64,000 nt of DNA from Brevibacillus composti (GCF_016406105.1 NZ_CP066308.1:2391501-2455500), one strand, 5' to 3'; numbered from the stretch's first letter, positions 7,676-16,878 are shown. Made by a program: numbers and translations. The notes: a model not told the origin generated them from the sequence alone.

Positions 7676-8782
7676 TTACCCTCGCTTGTATACCTTGTAG
7701 CCGAAAAACTGGAGCAGCTCTTCGCCCTTTTCCATCTCGCTTTCATTGCGAAACGTAATGCGCAAAGCTCCCATGATATCTTCGCGGGTCTCCTGAATCT
7801 GCAGGTTGGTAATGTTGATTTTCTTGGCGCCGAGCAGCGTCGCTATTCGCCCGATTTCTCCAGGGTGGTCCGGGATGTCGATGTACAGGTCGTACAAGGC
7901 AGGCACGGCGCCCTTTTTCCGTTCGGGCAAGCCGTCCCGGAACTCGCGGGCCGTTCGGAAAAAGTCCTCGATTTTTTCCGCCTCTCTGTCTTTGATCAGC
8001 TCGATGACTTCATCCAGCGCTCTGGCCCAGTCCTCCGCGATGCAGAGCAGATGCTCGCGATTGTTCAGGAGCACATCGCGCCACATGCGCGGATTGCTCG
8101 AAGCGATCCGTGTAATGTCGCGAAAGCCGCCTGCAGCCAAACGATGATGCCAGGCGTTCTCATCTTCATAGCCGGCGACGAGATTGACCAGCGCGGATGC
8201 GAGGATGTGCGGGAAATGGCTGACCGCCCCTACTACCTTGTCATGTTCATTCGGATCCATCCGCACGACATTGGCCCGGGTGTAGGACAGGAGGCTGACG
8301 AGCCTCTCTACCTGATGCTCAGGCGTACCTTCTGCGGGCGTCAAGACGTAATAGGCATTTTCAAACAGGCGGTCGGATGCCGCTTCGACGCCTGATTTGT
8401 GAGAGCCCGCCATCGGATGTCCGCCGATAAAGGTAACCTCACGCGGCAATTTCTCTTGTGCGTAGCGTACGATGCCGGACTTCGTGCTGCCTACGTCCGT
8501 AATGATGACGCCCGGTTGCAGCGAGAGCTCTGTCAGACGGTCCAGCGTCGCGTAGATTTGTTCCACCGGAGCCGCAACGATGATGACATTGGCCTCTCGT
8601 ACCGCTGTTTGCAGATCGGTCGTACCCGCGTGCAGGACCCCGAGAGTCAATGCCTTGTCCAGCGTATCCTGACGGACGTCAAATCCGACGATGCGCACCT
8701 GCGGGTCCTTCCGCAGAGCCAGCGCGACAGACCCGCCGATCAATCCAACTCCTATTATCGTGATTGTCGTTTTCATCTCCAA
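7676..8782 (-). CDS. tyrA: Prephenate dehydrogenase with C-terminal ACT domain
   Basis: 368 aa. N-terminal Rossmann motif IIGVGLIGGSVALALRK, then GGHPMAGSHKSGVEAAS of the catalytic domain, and a C-terminal ACT regulatory domain (LYIDIPDHPGEIGRIATLLG). Oxidises prephenate to 4-hydroxyphenylpyruvate; the ACT domain suggests tyrosine feedback. The start is a TTG at 8782, six bases before an ATG; GAGAGG lies 8 bp before the TTG but too far (14 bp) from the ATG. A 100-bp gap without evident signals separates it from aroA. Confidence 0.93.
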   Translation of the reverse strand: MEMKTTITIIGVGLIGGSVALALRKDPQVRIVGFDVRQDTLDKALTLGVLHAGTTDLQTAVREANVIIVAAPVEQIYATLDRLTELSLQPGVIITDVGSTKSGIVRYAQEKLPREVTFIGGHPMAGSHKSGVEAASDRLFENAYYVLTPAEGTPEHQVERLVSLLSYTRANVVRMDPNEHDKVVGAVSHFPHILASALVNLVAGYEDENAWHHRLAAGGFRDITRIASSNPRMWRDVLLNNREHLLCIAEDWARALDEVIELIKDREAEKIEDFFRTAREFRDGLPERKKGAVPALYDLYIDIPDHPGEIGRIATLLGAKKINITNLQIQETREDIMGALRITFRNESEMEKGEELLQFFGYKVYKRG

Positions 8783-8856
8783 AAGCCTATCCTCTCTCTA
8801 TCTGTTTAGAAAACGTGGCTTCGCCATTCCGAGGCGAAGCCGCATCTGTACGAGAC

Positions 8857-8884
8857 AAAAATGCCGGCAACATGGCACCGGCAT
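8857..8884 (-). terminator. Hairpin with T-run after hisC
   Basis: On the minus strand ATGCCGG-tgccatgttg-CCGGCAT is followed by TTTTG, 7 bp after the hisC stop. A second perfect 9-bp stem without a T-run (8817-8841, GGCTTCGCC/GGCGAAGCC) follows. The pair suggests partial termination between hisC and tyrA rather than a complete stop, because tyrA has no obvious promoter. Confidence 0.55.
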
Positions 8885-8890
8885 CTTCCG

Positions 8891-9985
8891 CTATTTCCCT
8901 GCACCGACGAGGATGTTGCTCAAAGCCTGCAATACTTTTTCATTTTGCTCCCGGGTCCCCACTGTGATGCGCTGATAGCCGGGGAAACCGAGTGCTCTGC
9001 CGGAACGGACGATGATGCCTTGCTGCAAGAGCTTGCCAAACACCTCGTCGGAGTCCAGGTTGAGATTCACCAGAATAAAGTTGGTCTGCGACGGATAATA
9101 CGACAGCCCCCACTCATCGAAACGGTCGGTAAACTGCTTGATGCCTTCGCGGTTTTGCTGGCAGCATGCTTTCACGAAGTCCTGGTCCTGCAGCGCGGCA
9201 CGGGCGGCAGCCTGACCCAGCGAGCCTGTATTGAACGGTTCCCGCACATGATCCAGCTGGCTGATCAGCTCTTCGGAGGCGATGCCGTAACCGACGCGCA
9301 AGGAAGCCAGTCCGTAGATTTTGGAGAAGGTGCGCAAGATGATCAGATTGGGATACTGCGCGAGAAGCGGAATGGTCTGTGGGTACTCCTCATCCACCAC
9401 GTACTCGTAGTACGCTTCGTCCATCACGACGAGCACGTCCTGTGGCACCTTTTTCAAAAACGAGCTCAGCTGCTCGGCCGTCACGATGGTTCCCGACGGG
9501 TTGTTCGGATTGCACACCCAGACGACACGGGTCTGGTCGTTGATGGCCGCCGCCATCGCTTCCAGATCATGCACGCCGTCTTTCAGCGGAATCTCGATCA
9601 GCTCCGCTCCCTCGACCATCGCATTGGAACGGTATTGGGAAAAGGAAGGAGTGGCCATCACGGTATTGGTGCCCACTTCGAGATATGCGCGGGAGATCAT
9701 CAGGATAATTTCATCCGATCCATTGCCAAAAATGAGTTGCTCGGGCTTGACGCCGAGGAAGTCCGCCAAATCCCAACGAAGCTGAAGACTTGCTCCGTCC
9801 GGATAGAGGGCCAGCGAATCCAGCTGAGCCCGGATGGCTTCTTTCGCTTTGGGCGAACAGCCGAGCGGGTTTTCGTTGGACGCCAGCTTGATGACTTCTG
9901 TAAGGCCGAACTCTCGTTTCACATCATCGATCGGCTTACCCGGCTGATACACCGGGGCACTGAGAATACGCTGCTTCGGTCGCAT
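8891..9985 (-). CDS. hisC: Histidinol-phosphate / aromatic aminotransferase
   Basis: 364-aa fold-type I PLP enzyme. PLP-site motifs include ASNENPLGCSPKA, CNPNNPSGT, DEAYYEY and the Schiff-base lysine in TFSKIYGLASLRVGY. HisC in this location of Bacillus serves both histidine synthesis and transamination of phenylpyruvate and 4-hydroxyphenylpyruvate, which fits its place between trpA and tyrA. The ATG at 9985 has GGAGTGAAG upstream. Thirty base pairs separate it from trpA, consistent with one operon. Confidence 0.93.
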   Translation of the reverse strand: MRPKQRILSAPVYQPGKPIDDVKREFGLTEVIKLASNENPLGCSPKAKEAIRAQLDSLALYPDGASLQLRWDLADFLGVKPEQLIFGNGSDEIILMISRAYLEVGTNTVMATPSFSQYRSNAMVEGAELIEIPLKDGVHDLEAMAAAINDQTRVVWVCNPNNPSGTIVTAEQLSSFLKKVPQDVLVVMDEAYYEYVVDEEYPQTIPLLAQYPNLIILRTFSKIYGLASLRVGYGIASEELISQLDHVREPFNTGSLGQAAARAALQDQDFVKACCQQNREGIKQFTDRFDEWGLSYYPSQTNFILVNLNLDSDEVFGKLLQQGIIVRSGRALGFPGYQRITVGTREQNEKVLQALSNILVGAGK

Positions 9986-10015
9986 CCACGCTTCACTCCA
10001 GTCACATTTTTCCCC

Positions 10016-10834
10016 TTATTGTAGCGCACTCGTCAGCTGATGTACAAAGTTTTTTATTCTTTTGACACCTTCGCCAATCCGGTCCGGATCGCGCAATAGC
10101 TCTCCCTGCCGCTCGATTTCCTGGACGATCGCACTGCCGACGATGATCCCGTCCGTATGGGGCGCGATTGCTTTTACCTGCTCGGGGGTGGAGATGCCAA
10201 AACCGACTGCGGTCGGCGCTTGGGTAGACGCTCGCACGCGCTCCAGAAACTCCTGGAGATCCTCGCGCAGACTGGATCGCGCGCCGGTCACGCCGAGCGA
10301 AGAGACACAGTAGAGAAAACCGGTTGCCTGCTGTCCGATTTTTTGGATCCGGGCATCCGATGTGGGCGCTACCAGGGAAATGACGTGAACGCCGTTATCC
10401 GCAGCCGCCTTCACTGCGGCTGCATTTTCCTCCACCGGCAAATCCGGAATGACGATCCCGTCCGCTCCTTTCGCGGCTAGATCGGCAAACAAGCGCTCGA
10501 TGCCGTACTGCAGAACTGGATTCACATAGGTGAAGAGGACGATCGGCGTCTCGAGTCCGGAAGTCCGCAGACGCTCGACCAGATCCAGCGCATCCTTGAT
10601 CGTCACGCCATTGGCCAGGGCGCGGTCGGAGGCCCGCTGAATCGTCGGCCCGTCCGCCAGCGGGTCGGAATAGGGAATGCCCAGTTCCAACAGATCCGCT
10701 CCTGCTTCGACAAGGCCGTGAACCAGCTGAAAAGTCGCTTCGAGCGTGGGGTCTCCTACCGTCAGAAAAGGAATAAACCGCTTGCGGGTACGGTCGCTGA
10801 ACAGACGGTCAATCCGATTCTCTTTTTGCGTCAT
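10016..10834 (-). CDS. trpA: Tryptophan synthase alpha subunit
   Basis: 272 aa. TIM-barrel protein that cleaves indole-3-glycerol phosphate to indole, passing it to TrpB. The family motif [19 protein letters not shown] contains the catalytic acidic residues (Glu in LELG and Asp in YSDP), and [10 protein letters not shown] is the phosphate-binding region. The start overlaps the trpB stop by 4 bp (ATGA), implying translational coupling that keeps the two subunits balanced. Last trp gene before hisC. Confidence 0.96.
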   Translation of the reverse strand: MTQKENRIDRLFSDRTRKRFIPFLTVGDPTLEATFQLVHGLVEAGADLLELGIPYSDPLADGPTIQRASDRALANGVTIKDALDLVERLRTSGLETPIVLFTYVNPVLQYGIERLFADLAAKGADGIVIPDLPVEENAAAVKAAADNGVHVISLVAPTSDARIQKIGQQATGFLYCVSSLGVTGARSSLREDLQEFLERVRASTQAPTAVGFGISTPEQVKAIAPHTDGIIVGSAIVQEIERQGELLRDPDRIGEGVKRIKNFVHQLTSALQ

Positions 10835-12063
10835 GATGCATCCCCTCCTGCCTCTTTGGCTGCCATTGCTTTCTGAATCGTTTCCACATCCTTGTCGCCG
10901 CGGCCGGAGAGGCAGATGATCAGCACTTCGTCCGCGCTCATCTGCGGGGCTCGCTTGATGGCTTCCGCGATGGCATGCGCACTTTCCAGCGCGGGGATGA
11001 TCCCCTCTGTGCGGCAGAGCAATTCCACGGCTGCCAGCGCCTCATCGTCGGTCACCGAGGTATAGTGCACACGGCCGGTGTCTTTCAAATAGGCATGCTC
11101 CGGCCCGACGCCGGGATAATCGAGTCCGGCCGAGATGGAATGCGCTTCCTGCACCTGCCCGTACTCATCCTGCAAAAGATACGTCATCGCGCCGTGGATC
11201 ACGCCGGGCCGCCCCAAACTGAGCGTAACGGCGTGCTTGCCGGTCTCGATGCCATGCCCTGCTGCTTCCACGCCGCGCAGGCGGACACCCTCGTCCTGAA
11301 TAAAGGGGTAAAACATGCCGATTGCATTGCTTCCCCCGCCGACGCAGGCGATGATCTCGTCCGGAAGGCGGCCCAGCATCTCGAGAATCTGCGCGCGGGT
11401 CTCTTCGCCGATAATTTTTTGAAATTCACGCACCATGTATGGATACGGGTGAGGACCCACGACAGAACCGATCACATAAAACGTCTCGTCCACATGGGAG
11501 ACCCAGTAACGGATCGCTTCATTGGTCGCATCCTTCAGGGTGCGGGAGCCAGACTCCGCCGGAATCACTTCCGCTCCCAGCATTTTCATCCGAAACACAT
11601 TGAGCGCTTGCCGCTTGATATCCTCTGTGCCCATGAACACCTTGCAGGACAGGCCCAGTTTCGCCGCTACCGTCGCACTGGCCACGCCATGCTGGCCGGC
11701 GCCGGTCTCCGCAATGATCGAGGTCTTGCCCATCCGTTTGGCCAGCAGCCCCTGGCCCAGCGCGTTGTTCAGCTTATGCGCTCCCGTATGGTTCAAATCT
11801 TCCCGCTTCAGGTAGATCTGTGCCCCGCCCAGTTGGGCAGTCAGCTTATCCGCGAAGGTCAGCGGCGTCGGCCGTCCGGCGTACTCGCGCAAAAGTCCGC
11901 CCAGCTCCTCGCGAAATGACGCGTCCTTCTGCGCTTCTGCAAATGCCGTCTCCAGCTCTGCCAAGGCATTCATTAATGTCTCCGGGACGTACTTCCCTCC
12001 GAATGAACCGAAGCGCCCATACTGGTCAGGCACCTGCCGCTGTTCCGTTTTTGCCACCGTCAT
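10831..12063 (-). CDS. trpB: Tryptophan synthase beta subunit
   Basis: 410 aa. Joins indole with serine using PLP. The PLP lysine lies in [20 protein letters not shown], the indole-tunnel region in [10 protein letters not shown], and the phosphate loop in [12 protein letters not shown]. The N-terminus carries about a dozen residues before the conserved [16 protein letters not shown]. The chosen ATG overlaps the 3' end of trpF by 38 bp, which is longer than the other overlaps in the operon; a GTG two codons later (12057) would shorten it only slightly. Confidence 0.95.
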   Translation of the reverse strand: MTVAKTEQRQVPDQYGRFGSFGGKYVPETLMNALAELETAFAEAQKDASFREELGGLLREYAGRPTPLTFADKLTAQLGGAQIYLKREDLNHTGAHKLNNALGQGLLAKRMGKTSIIAETGAGQHGVASATVAAKLGLSCKVFMGTEDIKRQALNVFRMKMLGAEVIPAESGSRTLKDATNEAIRYWVSHVDETFYVIGSVVGPHPYPYMVREFQKIIGEETRAQILEMLGRLPDEIIACVGGGSNAIGMFYPFIQDEGVRLRGVEAAGHGIETGKHAVTLSLGRPGVIHGAMTYLLQDEYGQVQEAHSISAGLDYPGVGPEHAYLKDTGRVHYTSVTDDEALAAVELLCRTEGIIPALESAHAIAEAIKRAPQMSADEVLIICLSGRGDKDVETIQKAMAAKEAGGDAS

Positions 12064-12703
12064 ACTCCCTCACCCTTTCCACCAATTCTCGTATCTTCTC
12101 TGTATCTTTTTCTCCCGCCGTCTCTACTCCACTCGACACATCGATCACCGCAGGCTGGTACGTGTCCACCAGTTCGCCGACATTTCCGGCGTGAATGCCC
12201 CCGGCCACGATGCAAGGCAGCGGCGCTGACCATTGCTTCAGCTGCGGGATTTGTTCCCAGGAAAAACGCTTGCCCGTCCCGCCCGCCAGTGACGGATCGT
12301 AGGTATCGAACAAAAGGCCATCGGCCACCGCCAGATAAGGCTCCATCTCTGCTCTCCGGTCTGACCGTTCGCCGTCCCTGCCGACAGCCAGCGCTTTCCA
12401 CACCGGCAGGGAAAAAAGCTCCCGCACCTGCTGACAGAAAGCAGCGCTCTCCTGTCCGTGCAACTGAATCACGGAGAGCCGGGCCTCCTGCAGGACCTCC
12501 TCCAGCTCTTGCAGGCTGGGATTTACAAAAACGCCTACCGCAGGCGGATGACCGGGAACAGCCCTGAGCAACTCTCCCGCTTCCCCGGCCGACACTTGCC
12601 GCTTGCTCGGCGCAAAGACGAAGCCGGCGTAATCCACGCCCCATTCTGTCAGTACACGCAGTGTCTCTATCCGTTTAACTCCGCAAATCTTGATCTTGGT
12701 CAT
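12026..12703 (-). CDS. trpF: Phosphoribosylanthranilate isomerase
   Basis: 225-aa TIM barrel. Carries the family start KIKICGVKR with the catalytic Cys, the [11 protein letters not shown] motif, and the C-terminal IDVSSGVE phosphate-binding motif. Catalyses the Amadori isomerisation in Trp synthesis. AGGTGAAGGG sits directly before the ATG and the start overlaps the trpC stop by 4 bp. The C-terminal tail (residues after ~205) is charged and overlaps trpB. Confidence 0.93.
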   Translation of the reverse strand: MTKIKICGVKRIETLRVLTEWGVDYAGFVFAPSKRQVSAGEAGELLRAVPGHPPAVGVFVNPSLQELEEVLQEARLSVIQLHGQESAAFCQQVRELFSLPVWKALAVGRDGERSDRRAEMEPYLAVADGLLFDTYDPSLAGGTGKRFSWEQIPQLKQWSAPLPCIVAGGIHAGNVGELVDTYQPAVIDVSSGVETAGEKDTEKIRELVERVREYDGGKNGTAAGA

Positions 12704-13518
12704 CCCTTCACCTGCTCCGCATGCTTCTTTCTATCCGGCAGGGCTCCGACCAAATCCAGCACGGCTTGTGTCACATCCTGCTGGCGCATAAAGTGTTCGC
12801 CGACCAAAATGGAACGCGCTCCATACGCTCTGACGGCATTTACGTCCTGCGCGCTGCTGATGCCGCTCTCGCTAATGACGGGAATCCCCGGCGGGACTGA
12901 AGCCGCCAGCTCGCGGGTCACGTCTAGATCCGTAACGAAGGTGCGCAGATTGCGGTTGTTGATTCCCAGGAGCGACGGCGTCGTCACCGCGAGCACCTGT
13001 TCCAGCTCTGCCCGGTCATGGACTTCAATCAGGGTGTCCATGCCCAGGTCTGCCGCCGTTTGGGCCAGCTGTTTCAGCTGATGGCCGTCCAGAATCGCCG
13101 CGATCAGCAGAATGCAGTCAGCGCCGCAAGCCCTGGCTTCTACGACCTGGATCTCGTCGATGAGAAAATCTTTTCGCAAGAGAGGCTGGGAGACCGCCCT
13201 GCTGATGCTCTTCAGGTAGGCCTTGCTCCCCTGGAAGAAAGGCTCATCGGTCAAGACAGACATGCACTCCACCTGTGCAGCCGCGTAGCTATTCGCAATC
13301 GCGAGCGGATCGAAGTCTGGGCGGATCACCCCTTTGGAGGGGGAGGCTTTTTTCACCTCCGCAATCACACTAACCGGACGGCAGCTCTCCAGCAGCGCCT
13401 TGCCGAACGGCTTTGCCGGGCGCATCTCGGACGCCTCTTGCAATAGCTGCGGGATGCTCGTGCTGGCGCGAAGCTGCGCTACTTCTTCCCGCTTTTTGTC
13501 TACAATTTTATGAAGCAT
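12700..13518 (-). CDS. trpC: Indole-3-glycerol phosphate synthase
   Basis: 272 aa. Family motifs are VIAEVKKASPSKGVI (substrate-binding lysines), DFLIDEIQVVEARACGADCILLI and VISESGI. Closes the indole ring in Trp synthesis. The start overlaps the trpD 3' end by 11 bp. A separate, monofunctional TrpC and TrpF is the Gram-positive arrangement, in contrast to the fused enterobacterial enzyme. Confidence 0.95.
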   Translation of the reverse strand: MLHKIVDKKREEVAQLRASTSIPQLLQEASEMRPAKPFGKALLESCRPVSVIAEVKKASPSKGVIRPDFDPLAIANSYAAAQVECMSVLTDEPFFQGSKAYLKSISRAVSQPLLRKDFLIDEIQVVEARACGADCILLIAAILDGHQLKQLAQTAADLGMDTLIEVHDRAELEQVLAVTTPSLLGINNRNLRTFVTDLDVTRELAASVPPGIPVISESGISSAQDVNAVRAYGARSILVGEHFMRQQDVTQAVLDLVGALPDRKKHAEQVKG

Positions 13519-14533
13519 GGGTAAGCCCTCCTGCTACTTGACGAAACTGTTCCAGCTTTTCCTTCACAATCCCGCCGTCGATTAATTCAGCCGCTTTGAT
13601 GACACCTTGTTGAATGCTGCTCACCCGATCAGCCAGATAGAGAATCGCTCCGGCATTGAGCAATACGATGTCGCGAGCGGCTCCCCGCTCTCCGTTGTAG
13701 ACAGCCTCGATGATCCGAGCGTTTTCTTGGGCGTCTCCTCCCCGCAGATCGCTCGGCGGATAACGATGAAGGCCGAACTCCTCGGGGGTGATTTCGTAGC
13801 GGGTGATCACGCCGTCGCGCAGTTCGGCAATATAGCTGGACCCGGTCACGGTCAATTCGTCCAGCCCGTCTGCACCCGCGACTACCAATGCCCGCTCGAT
13901 GCCGAGCTCCCGCAATACCTCTGCCACGGTCTGCAACAGCGAAGCGTCATAGATGCCCAGCAGCTGGCGCGTCGCCCCCGCCGGATTGGTCAAGGGACCG
14001 AGCAGATTAAACACGGTGCGCACGGCCAGTTCTTTGCGCGGACCGGCCGCATGCTTCATCGCCTGATGGTAGAGGGGCGCAAACAGAAAGCATAGATTGG
14101 TCGCCCGCAGGCAGGCTGCCGCATCCTCCGGCGACAAAGTGATCGGCACACCCAGCGCCTCCAGGACGTCGGCGCTTCCGCTCTTGCTGGATACGGCGCG
14201 ATTGCCGTGCTTGGCAATTGGCACGCCCGCACTGGCTGCCACAATTGCCGCCGCCGTCGAGATATTGAAGGTGTGGCTGCCATCGCCGCCTGTGCCGCAG
14301 GTATCCACCATCCCCTGCACATTCAGTGGAAAGCGAACGGCCCGCTCTCTCATCGCTTGGGCAAAGCCGATAATCTCTTCCGTCTGTTCCCCTTTCATCC
14401 GCATGCCGGCGAGAAACGCGCCGATCTGGGCAGGAGTCGCTTTTCCGTCCATGATTTCCCCCATCGCCGCCTGCGCCAGTCCCCGGTCGAGATCGCTCCC
14501 GGAAAAGATCGTTTCGAGCGCCGTTTTTAACAT
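13508..14533 (-). CDS. trpD: Anthranilate phosphoribosyltransferase
   Basis: 341 aa. The PRPP-binding motif VDTCGTGGDGSHTFNISTA and the KHGNRAVSSKSGSADVLEALG block are diagnostic. Transfers phosphoribose to anthranilate. I chose the ATG at 14533 (MLKTALETIF) because AAAGGAGGAG precedes it; the frame is open for another 180 bp inside trpE but without a ribosome site. It overlaps the trpE stop by 7 bp. Confidence 0.95.
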   Translation of the reverse strand: MLKTALETIFSGSDLDRGLAQAAMGEIMDGKATPAQIGAFLAGMRMKGEQTEEIIGFAQAMRERAVRFPLNVQGMVDTCGTGGDGSHTFNISTAAAIVAASAGVPIAKHGNRAVSSKSGSADVLEALGVPITLSPEDAAACLRATNLCFLFAPLYHQAMKHAAGPRKELAVRTVFNLLGPLTNPAGATRQLLGIYDASLLQTVAEVLRELGIERALVVAGADGLDELTVTGSSYIAELRDGVITRYEITPEEFGLHRYPPSDLRGGDAQENARIIEAVYNGERGAARDIVLLNAGAILYLADRVSSIQQGVIKAAELIDGGIVKEKLEQFRQVAGGLTHAS

Positions 14534-16044
14534 GTCTGCTCCTCCTTTCGGGCAAAGAGCTGCTCTGCTTTTTCCAGAGCTGCCAGCATCGCTGCCGCTT
14601 TGTTGACCGATTCCTGGTATTCGGCTGTCGGATCGGAATCGGCGACGATCCCCGCCCCCGCCTGCACGTACGCATAGCCTCCCTGAAAAAGCAGGGTGCG
14701 AATGGTGATGCATGTGTCCATCGTGCCGTCAAAGGCCAGATAGCCAATCGCTCCGGCGTACAGGTGACGGGCATCCCGCTCCAGCTCGGCGATGATTTCC
14801 ATCGCCCGGATCTTGGGCGCTCCGGAGACCGTCCCCGCCGGAAAGGCGGAGAGAAGCGCGTCAAAAGGATGGGCGTCTTCCCGCAGCTTGCCTGTCACAT
14901 GGGAGACCATATGCATCACATGGGAGTAATTTTCGATGACCAGTGCTTCCTCTACCTTGACCGTGCCGTACTCCGACACGCGGCCTACGTCGTTTCTGCC
15001 CAGATCGAGCAGCATGTAGTGCTCCGCTATCTCCTTGGGGTCGGCGAGCAGGTCTTCCGCCAGGGCCGCATCCTCTTCGGGACTGCTTCCCCGCTTGCGG
15101 GTGCCGGCGATCGGCCGCATCTCGACCTTGCCGTTTTCGACGCGGACCAACAGCTCCGGCGACGTCCCGACGATCGTCTCCCCTTCGTATTGCAGTACGT
15201 ACATGTACGGCGAAGGATTGAGCGTCCGCAGCACGCGGTAGACGGAGAACGGGTCGAGCTGCGTCGCCGCACGGAAGCGCTGCGAGAGGACCACTTGAAA
15301 AATATCTCCGGCGGCGATGTAGGCCTTCGCCTTTTCCACCATCTGCTCGAATGATTCCTGACTCATATTGCTCTCGACAGCCAGCCTGGCTGCGACAGGC
15401 GCCGCGAGCGACAGCGGCTGGTACTGCTCGTGGCCCGGGGCCGTCACTTGCGAGGCAAGCTCCTGCAGCCGATGTCCGACCTCTGCGTACTTGCGTTCGA
15501 TCTCCGCCGCGCCGTCCCCCTCGCTGACATGGAGATTGACGATCAGCTGGATCTCCTGCTTCAGGTGATCAAAAGCGATAATTTCGTCCGTAAAAAGAAA
15601 GCGCATATCAGGCAGGACGATGCTTTCCACCTGGTGCTTGGGCAGTTCTTCAAAATAGTGCAGCGTGTTGTAGCCGAAAAATCCGACCGCGCCACCGCTG
15701 AGACGGGGAAAATGGCTCAGCTTCGGACTTTTATAGCGCTCCATTTCGCCTTGCAGAAAGCTGACGGGATTTCCCTCGAGCGTGTACTCCTCGCCGCTTC
15801 TTTTCTTTACGGTAATCAAATTGCCCGTAGCTTCCACGCTTTGAAAGGGATTGAGGCCGATAAACGAATAGCGGGCCCAGCGCGAGCCTCCTTCTACGCT
15901 CTCCAGCAAAAAGGAGTGCGGCGTGCGAATTTTCTGATACAGCCGAATGGGGGTTTCTTGGTCTGCGAGCAGCGTCAGTCTCACCGGGATCAGCGAGTAC
16001 GACTCAGCCAGCGTCTGAACTTCAGACAAGGATGGGGTAAACAT
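14527..16044 (-). CDS. trpE: Anthranilate synthase component I
   Basis: 505 aa. The C-terminal chorismate-binding domain is intact (GTVSGAPKIRAMEIIAEL, YAGAIGYLAFDG, RTLLFQGGYAYVQAGAGIV), as is the N-terminal allosteric region (LLESVEGGSRWARYSFIGL). Makes anthranilate from chorismate with ammonia or a glutaminase partner; no trpG/pabA is present next to it, as in Bacillus, where PabA is shared. The start at 16044 (MFTPSLSEV) has AGGTGAGAG upstream; the frame stays open for 68 codons further, through leader sequence, but is not credible there. Confidence 0.95.
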   Translation of the reverse strand: MFTPSLSEVQTLAESYSLIPVRLTLLADQETPIRLYQKIRTPHSFLLESVEGGSRWARYSFIGLNPFQSVEATGNLITVKKRSGEEYTLEGNPVSFLQGEMERYKSPKLSHFPRLSGGAVGFFGYNTLHYFEELPKHQVESIVLPDMRFLFTDEIIAFDHLKQEIQLIVNLHVSEGDGAAEIERKYAEVGHRLQELASQVTAPGHEQYQPLSLAAPVAARLAVESNMSQESFEQMVEKAKAYIAAGDIFQVVLSQRFRAATQLDPFSVYRVLRTLNPSPYMYVLQYEGETIVGTSPELLVRVENGKVEMRPIAGTRKRGSSPEEDAALAEDLLADPKEIAEHYMLLDLGRNDVGRVSEYGTVKVEEALVIENYSHVMHMVSHVTGKLREDAHPFDALLSAFPAGTVSGAPKIRAMEIIAELERDARHLYAGAIGYLAFDGTMDTCITIRTLLFQGGYAYVQAGAGIVADSDPTAEYQESVNKAAAMLAALEKAEQLFARKEEQTC

Positions 16045-16212
16045 GACTCTCTCACCTCTTTTGTGGAGGTTGCCATCAGAGTCAGGGGGAATATTCGCCT
16101 GTCGCCAAATCAGAGAATAGGGAAGCAGCCACATCTCTATTGAGCATGTGTCCCGTACAGATGGATTCTTCTCGACTGCTCTCTGCTTGCCGATGCACAA
16201 GGGGTGTGCAAA

Positions 16213-16247
16213 TGACGCCCCGCCCATTGGGATGGGGATCGACGTCA
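16213..16247 (-). other. Stable hairpin in the trpE leader
   Basis: Between the attenuator and trpE lie about 260 nt with no gene. The minus-strand RNA has a long hairpin here: TGACG...CGTCA outside, CCCC/GGGG in the middle and CCC-AAT-GGG at the tip. A further small stem (GCACA/TGTGC, 16195-16209) follows. In B. subtilis a leader structure hides the trpE ribosome site when TRAP is bound; an equivalent is possible here, but I could not trace pairing to the trpE ribosome site. Confidence 0.4.
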
Positions 16248-16306
16248 CGGCGCTAAGTCCTCTTCCTCCGATGACACCTGCGTGTTCGAGGAAGAGATAG
16301 GGGGAG

Positions 16307-16339
16307 AAAATAAGAAAAATCCAGGAAGAAACCTGGATT
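16307..16339 (-). terminator. trp attenuator terminator
   Basis: Minus-strand RNA AAUCCAGG-UUUCUU-CCUGGAUU followed by UUUCUUAUUUU. Its 5' arm is shared with the competing antiterminator at 16333-16365, as in TRAP-controlled trp leaders. Confidence 0.85.
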
Positions 16340-16365
16340 GATTGTGTATGTGTTCACAATCCCAG
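16333..16365 (-). promoter_or_regulatory. trp antiterminator stem
   Basis: CUGG plus GAUUGUG pairs with CACAAUC plus CCAG across an 8-nt loop (AACACAUA). This structure takes the CCAG needed by the terminator hairpin. Its 5' edge directly abuts the triplet repeats, so TRAP binding would prevent it from forming. Confidence 0.75.
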
Positions 16366-16369
16366 CTTG

Positions 16370-16423
16370 CTCTTCTCTCCTCTGCCTAGCTCTTCTACAC
16401 TCTACTCTGCTCACTCTCTACTC
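16370..16423 (-). promoter_or_regulatory. TRAP-binding site: eleven (G/U)AG repeats
   Basis: Reading the minus strand from 16423 to 16370 there are exactly eleven GAG or UAG triplets (nine GAG, two UAG), nearly all separated by 2-3 nt (one by a single nt). TRAP is an 11-subunit ring that binds one triplet per subunit. The TRAP gene itself (mtrB) is in this window at 26640-26882. Confidence 0.9.
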
Positions 16424-16425
16424 AG

Positions 16426-16445
16426 CCGGTTTTGCTTTTTACCGG
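16426..16445 (-). promoter_or_regulatory. 5' stem-loop before the TRAP site
   Basis: CCGGU pairs with ACCGG around a 10-nt A-rich loop, ending 2 nt before the first triplet. B. subtilis trp leader RNA has a 5' stem-loop in the same position that helps TRAP binding. Confidence 0.55.
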
Positions 16446-16450
16446 TTTGC

Positions 16451-16473
16451 AAAACGAGGCACCCTCGTTTTTT
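16451..16473 (-). terminator. Terminator after aroH
   Basis: Minus strand AAAACGAGG-GTG-CCTCGTTTT, a perfect 9-bp palindrome flanked by an A-run and a T-run. It lies immediately downstream of the putative trp promoter, so the same hairpin would also form at the 5' end of the trp leader RNA. Confidence 0.7.
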
Positions 16474-16476
16474 ACT

Positions 16477-16505
16477 ATACTAAAAGAGGGTGCCTGTAAA
16501 GTCAA
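16477..16505 (-). promoter_or_regulatory. Candidate trp promoter
   Basis: TTGACT (16500-16505), 17 bp, TAGTAT (16477-16482) on the minus strand, overlapping the aroH stop codon. An alternative -10 TATAGT is at 16474-16479. Only moderately good; some trp expression probably also comes from the aroC promoter upstream. Confidence 0.45.
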
Positions 16506-16873
16506 TCACGATTTACTAAGTCCGGACGCAATTTGACTGCTTCCCGCAAAAAGACATGGTGGATCTCCGCCGCTGTCTTGTCGGTATTGACCAGCATCAT
16601 CACCCGGATACAGGAAGGCAGGCTTCCCGGGACCGGTATCTCTCTCGCGCACATCAGCGGGACATACTGCCAGCCGTCCAATAGTCTTGCAGCCTGAGCC
16701 GGAAACGTCGATTTGACATCTTCTGTGGTGGTAATCAAAATACTGGCGATGTCATCCGGTTCGACGCCGTTTCTCTGGACCATTTCTTCCAAGAGCTGCT
16801 TCGTCGCGGAGACGACCTCTTCTCTCGTGTCCTGCTCAACAGTAATGGCTCCTCGTATTCCTCGCACTCCCAT
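16502..16873 (-). CDS. aroH: Chorismate mutase, AroH type
   Basis: 123 aa, the size of the monofunctional B. subtilis enzyme. Starts MGVRGIRGAITVEQDTREEV; SILITTTEDVKSTFPAQAAR and VPLMCAREIPVPGSLPSCIR carry the conserved active-site Arg, Glu and Cys residues of this trimeric barrel. Converts chorismate to prephenate for Phe and Tyr. The frame is open upstream, but the ATG at 16873, 5 bp after the aroB stop, gives the family length. Confidence 0.95.
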   Translation of the reverse strand: MGVRGIRGAITVEQDTREEVVSATKQLLEEMVQRNGVEPDDIASILITTTEDVKSTFPAQAARLLDGWQYVPLMCAREIPVPGSLPSCIRVMMLVNTDKTAAEIHHVFLREAVKLRPDLVNRD

Positions 16874-16878
16874 TTTCT

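Noticed and set aside
16045-16248. TrpE start further upstream
   Set aside because: The frame is open but has no ribosome site and passes through leader hairpins; family alignment starts at MFTPSLSE.
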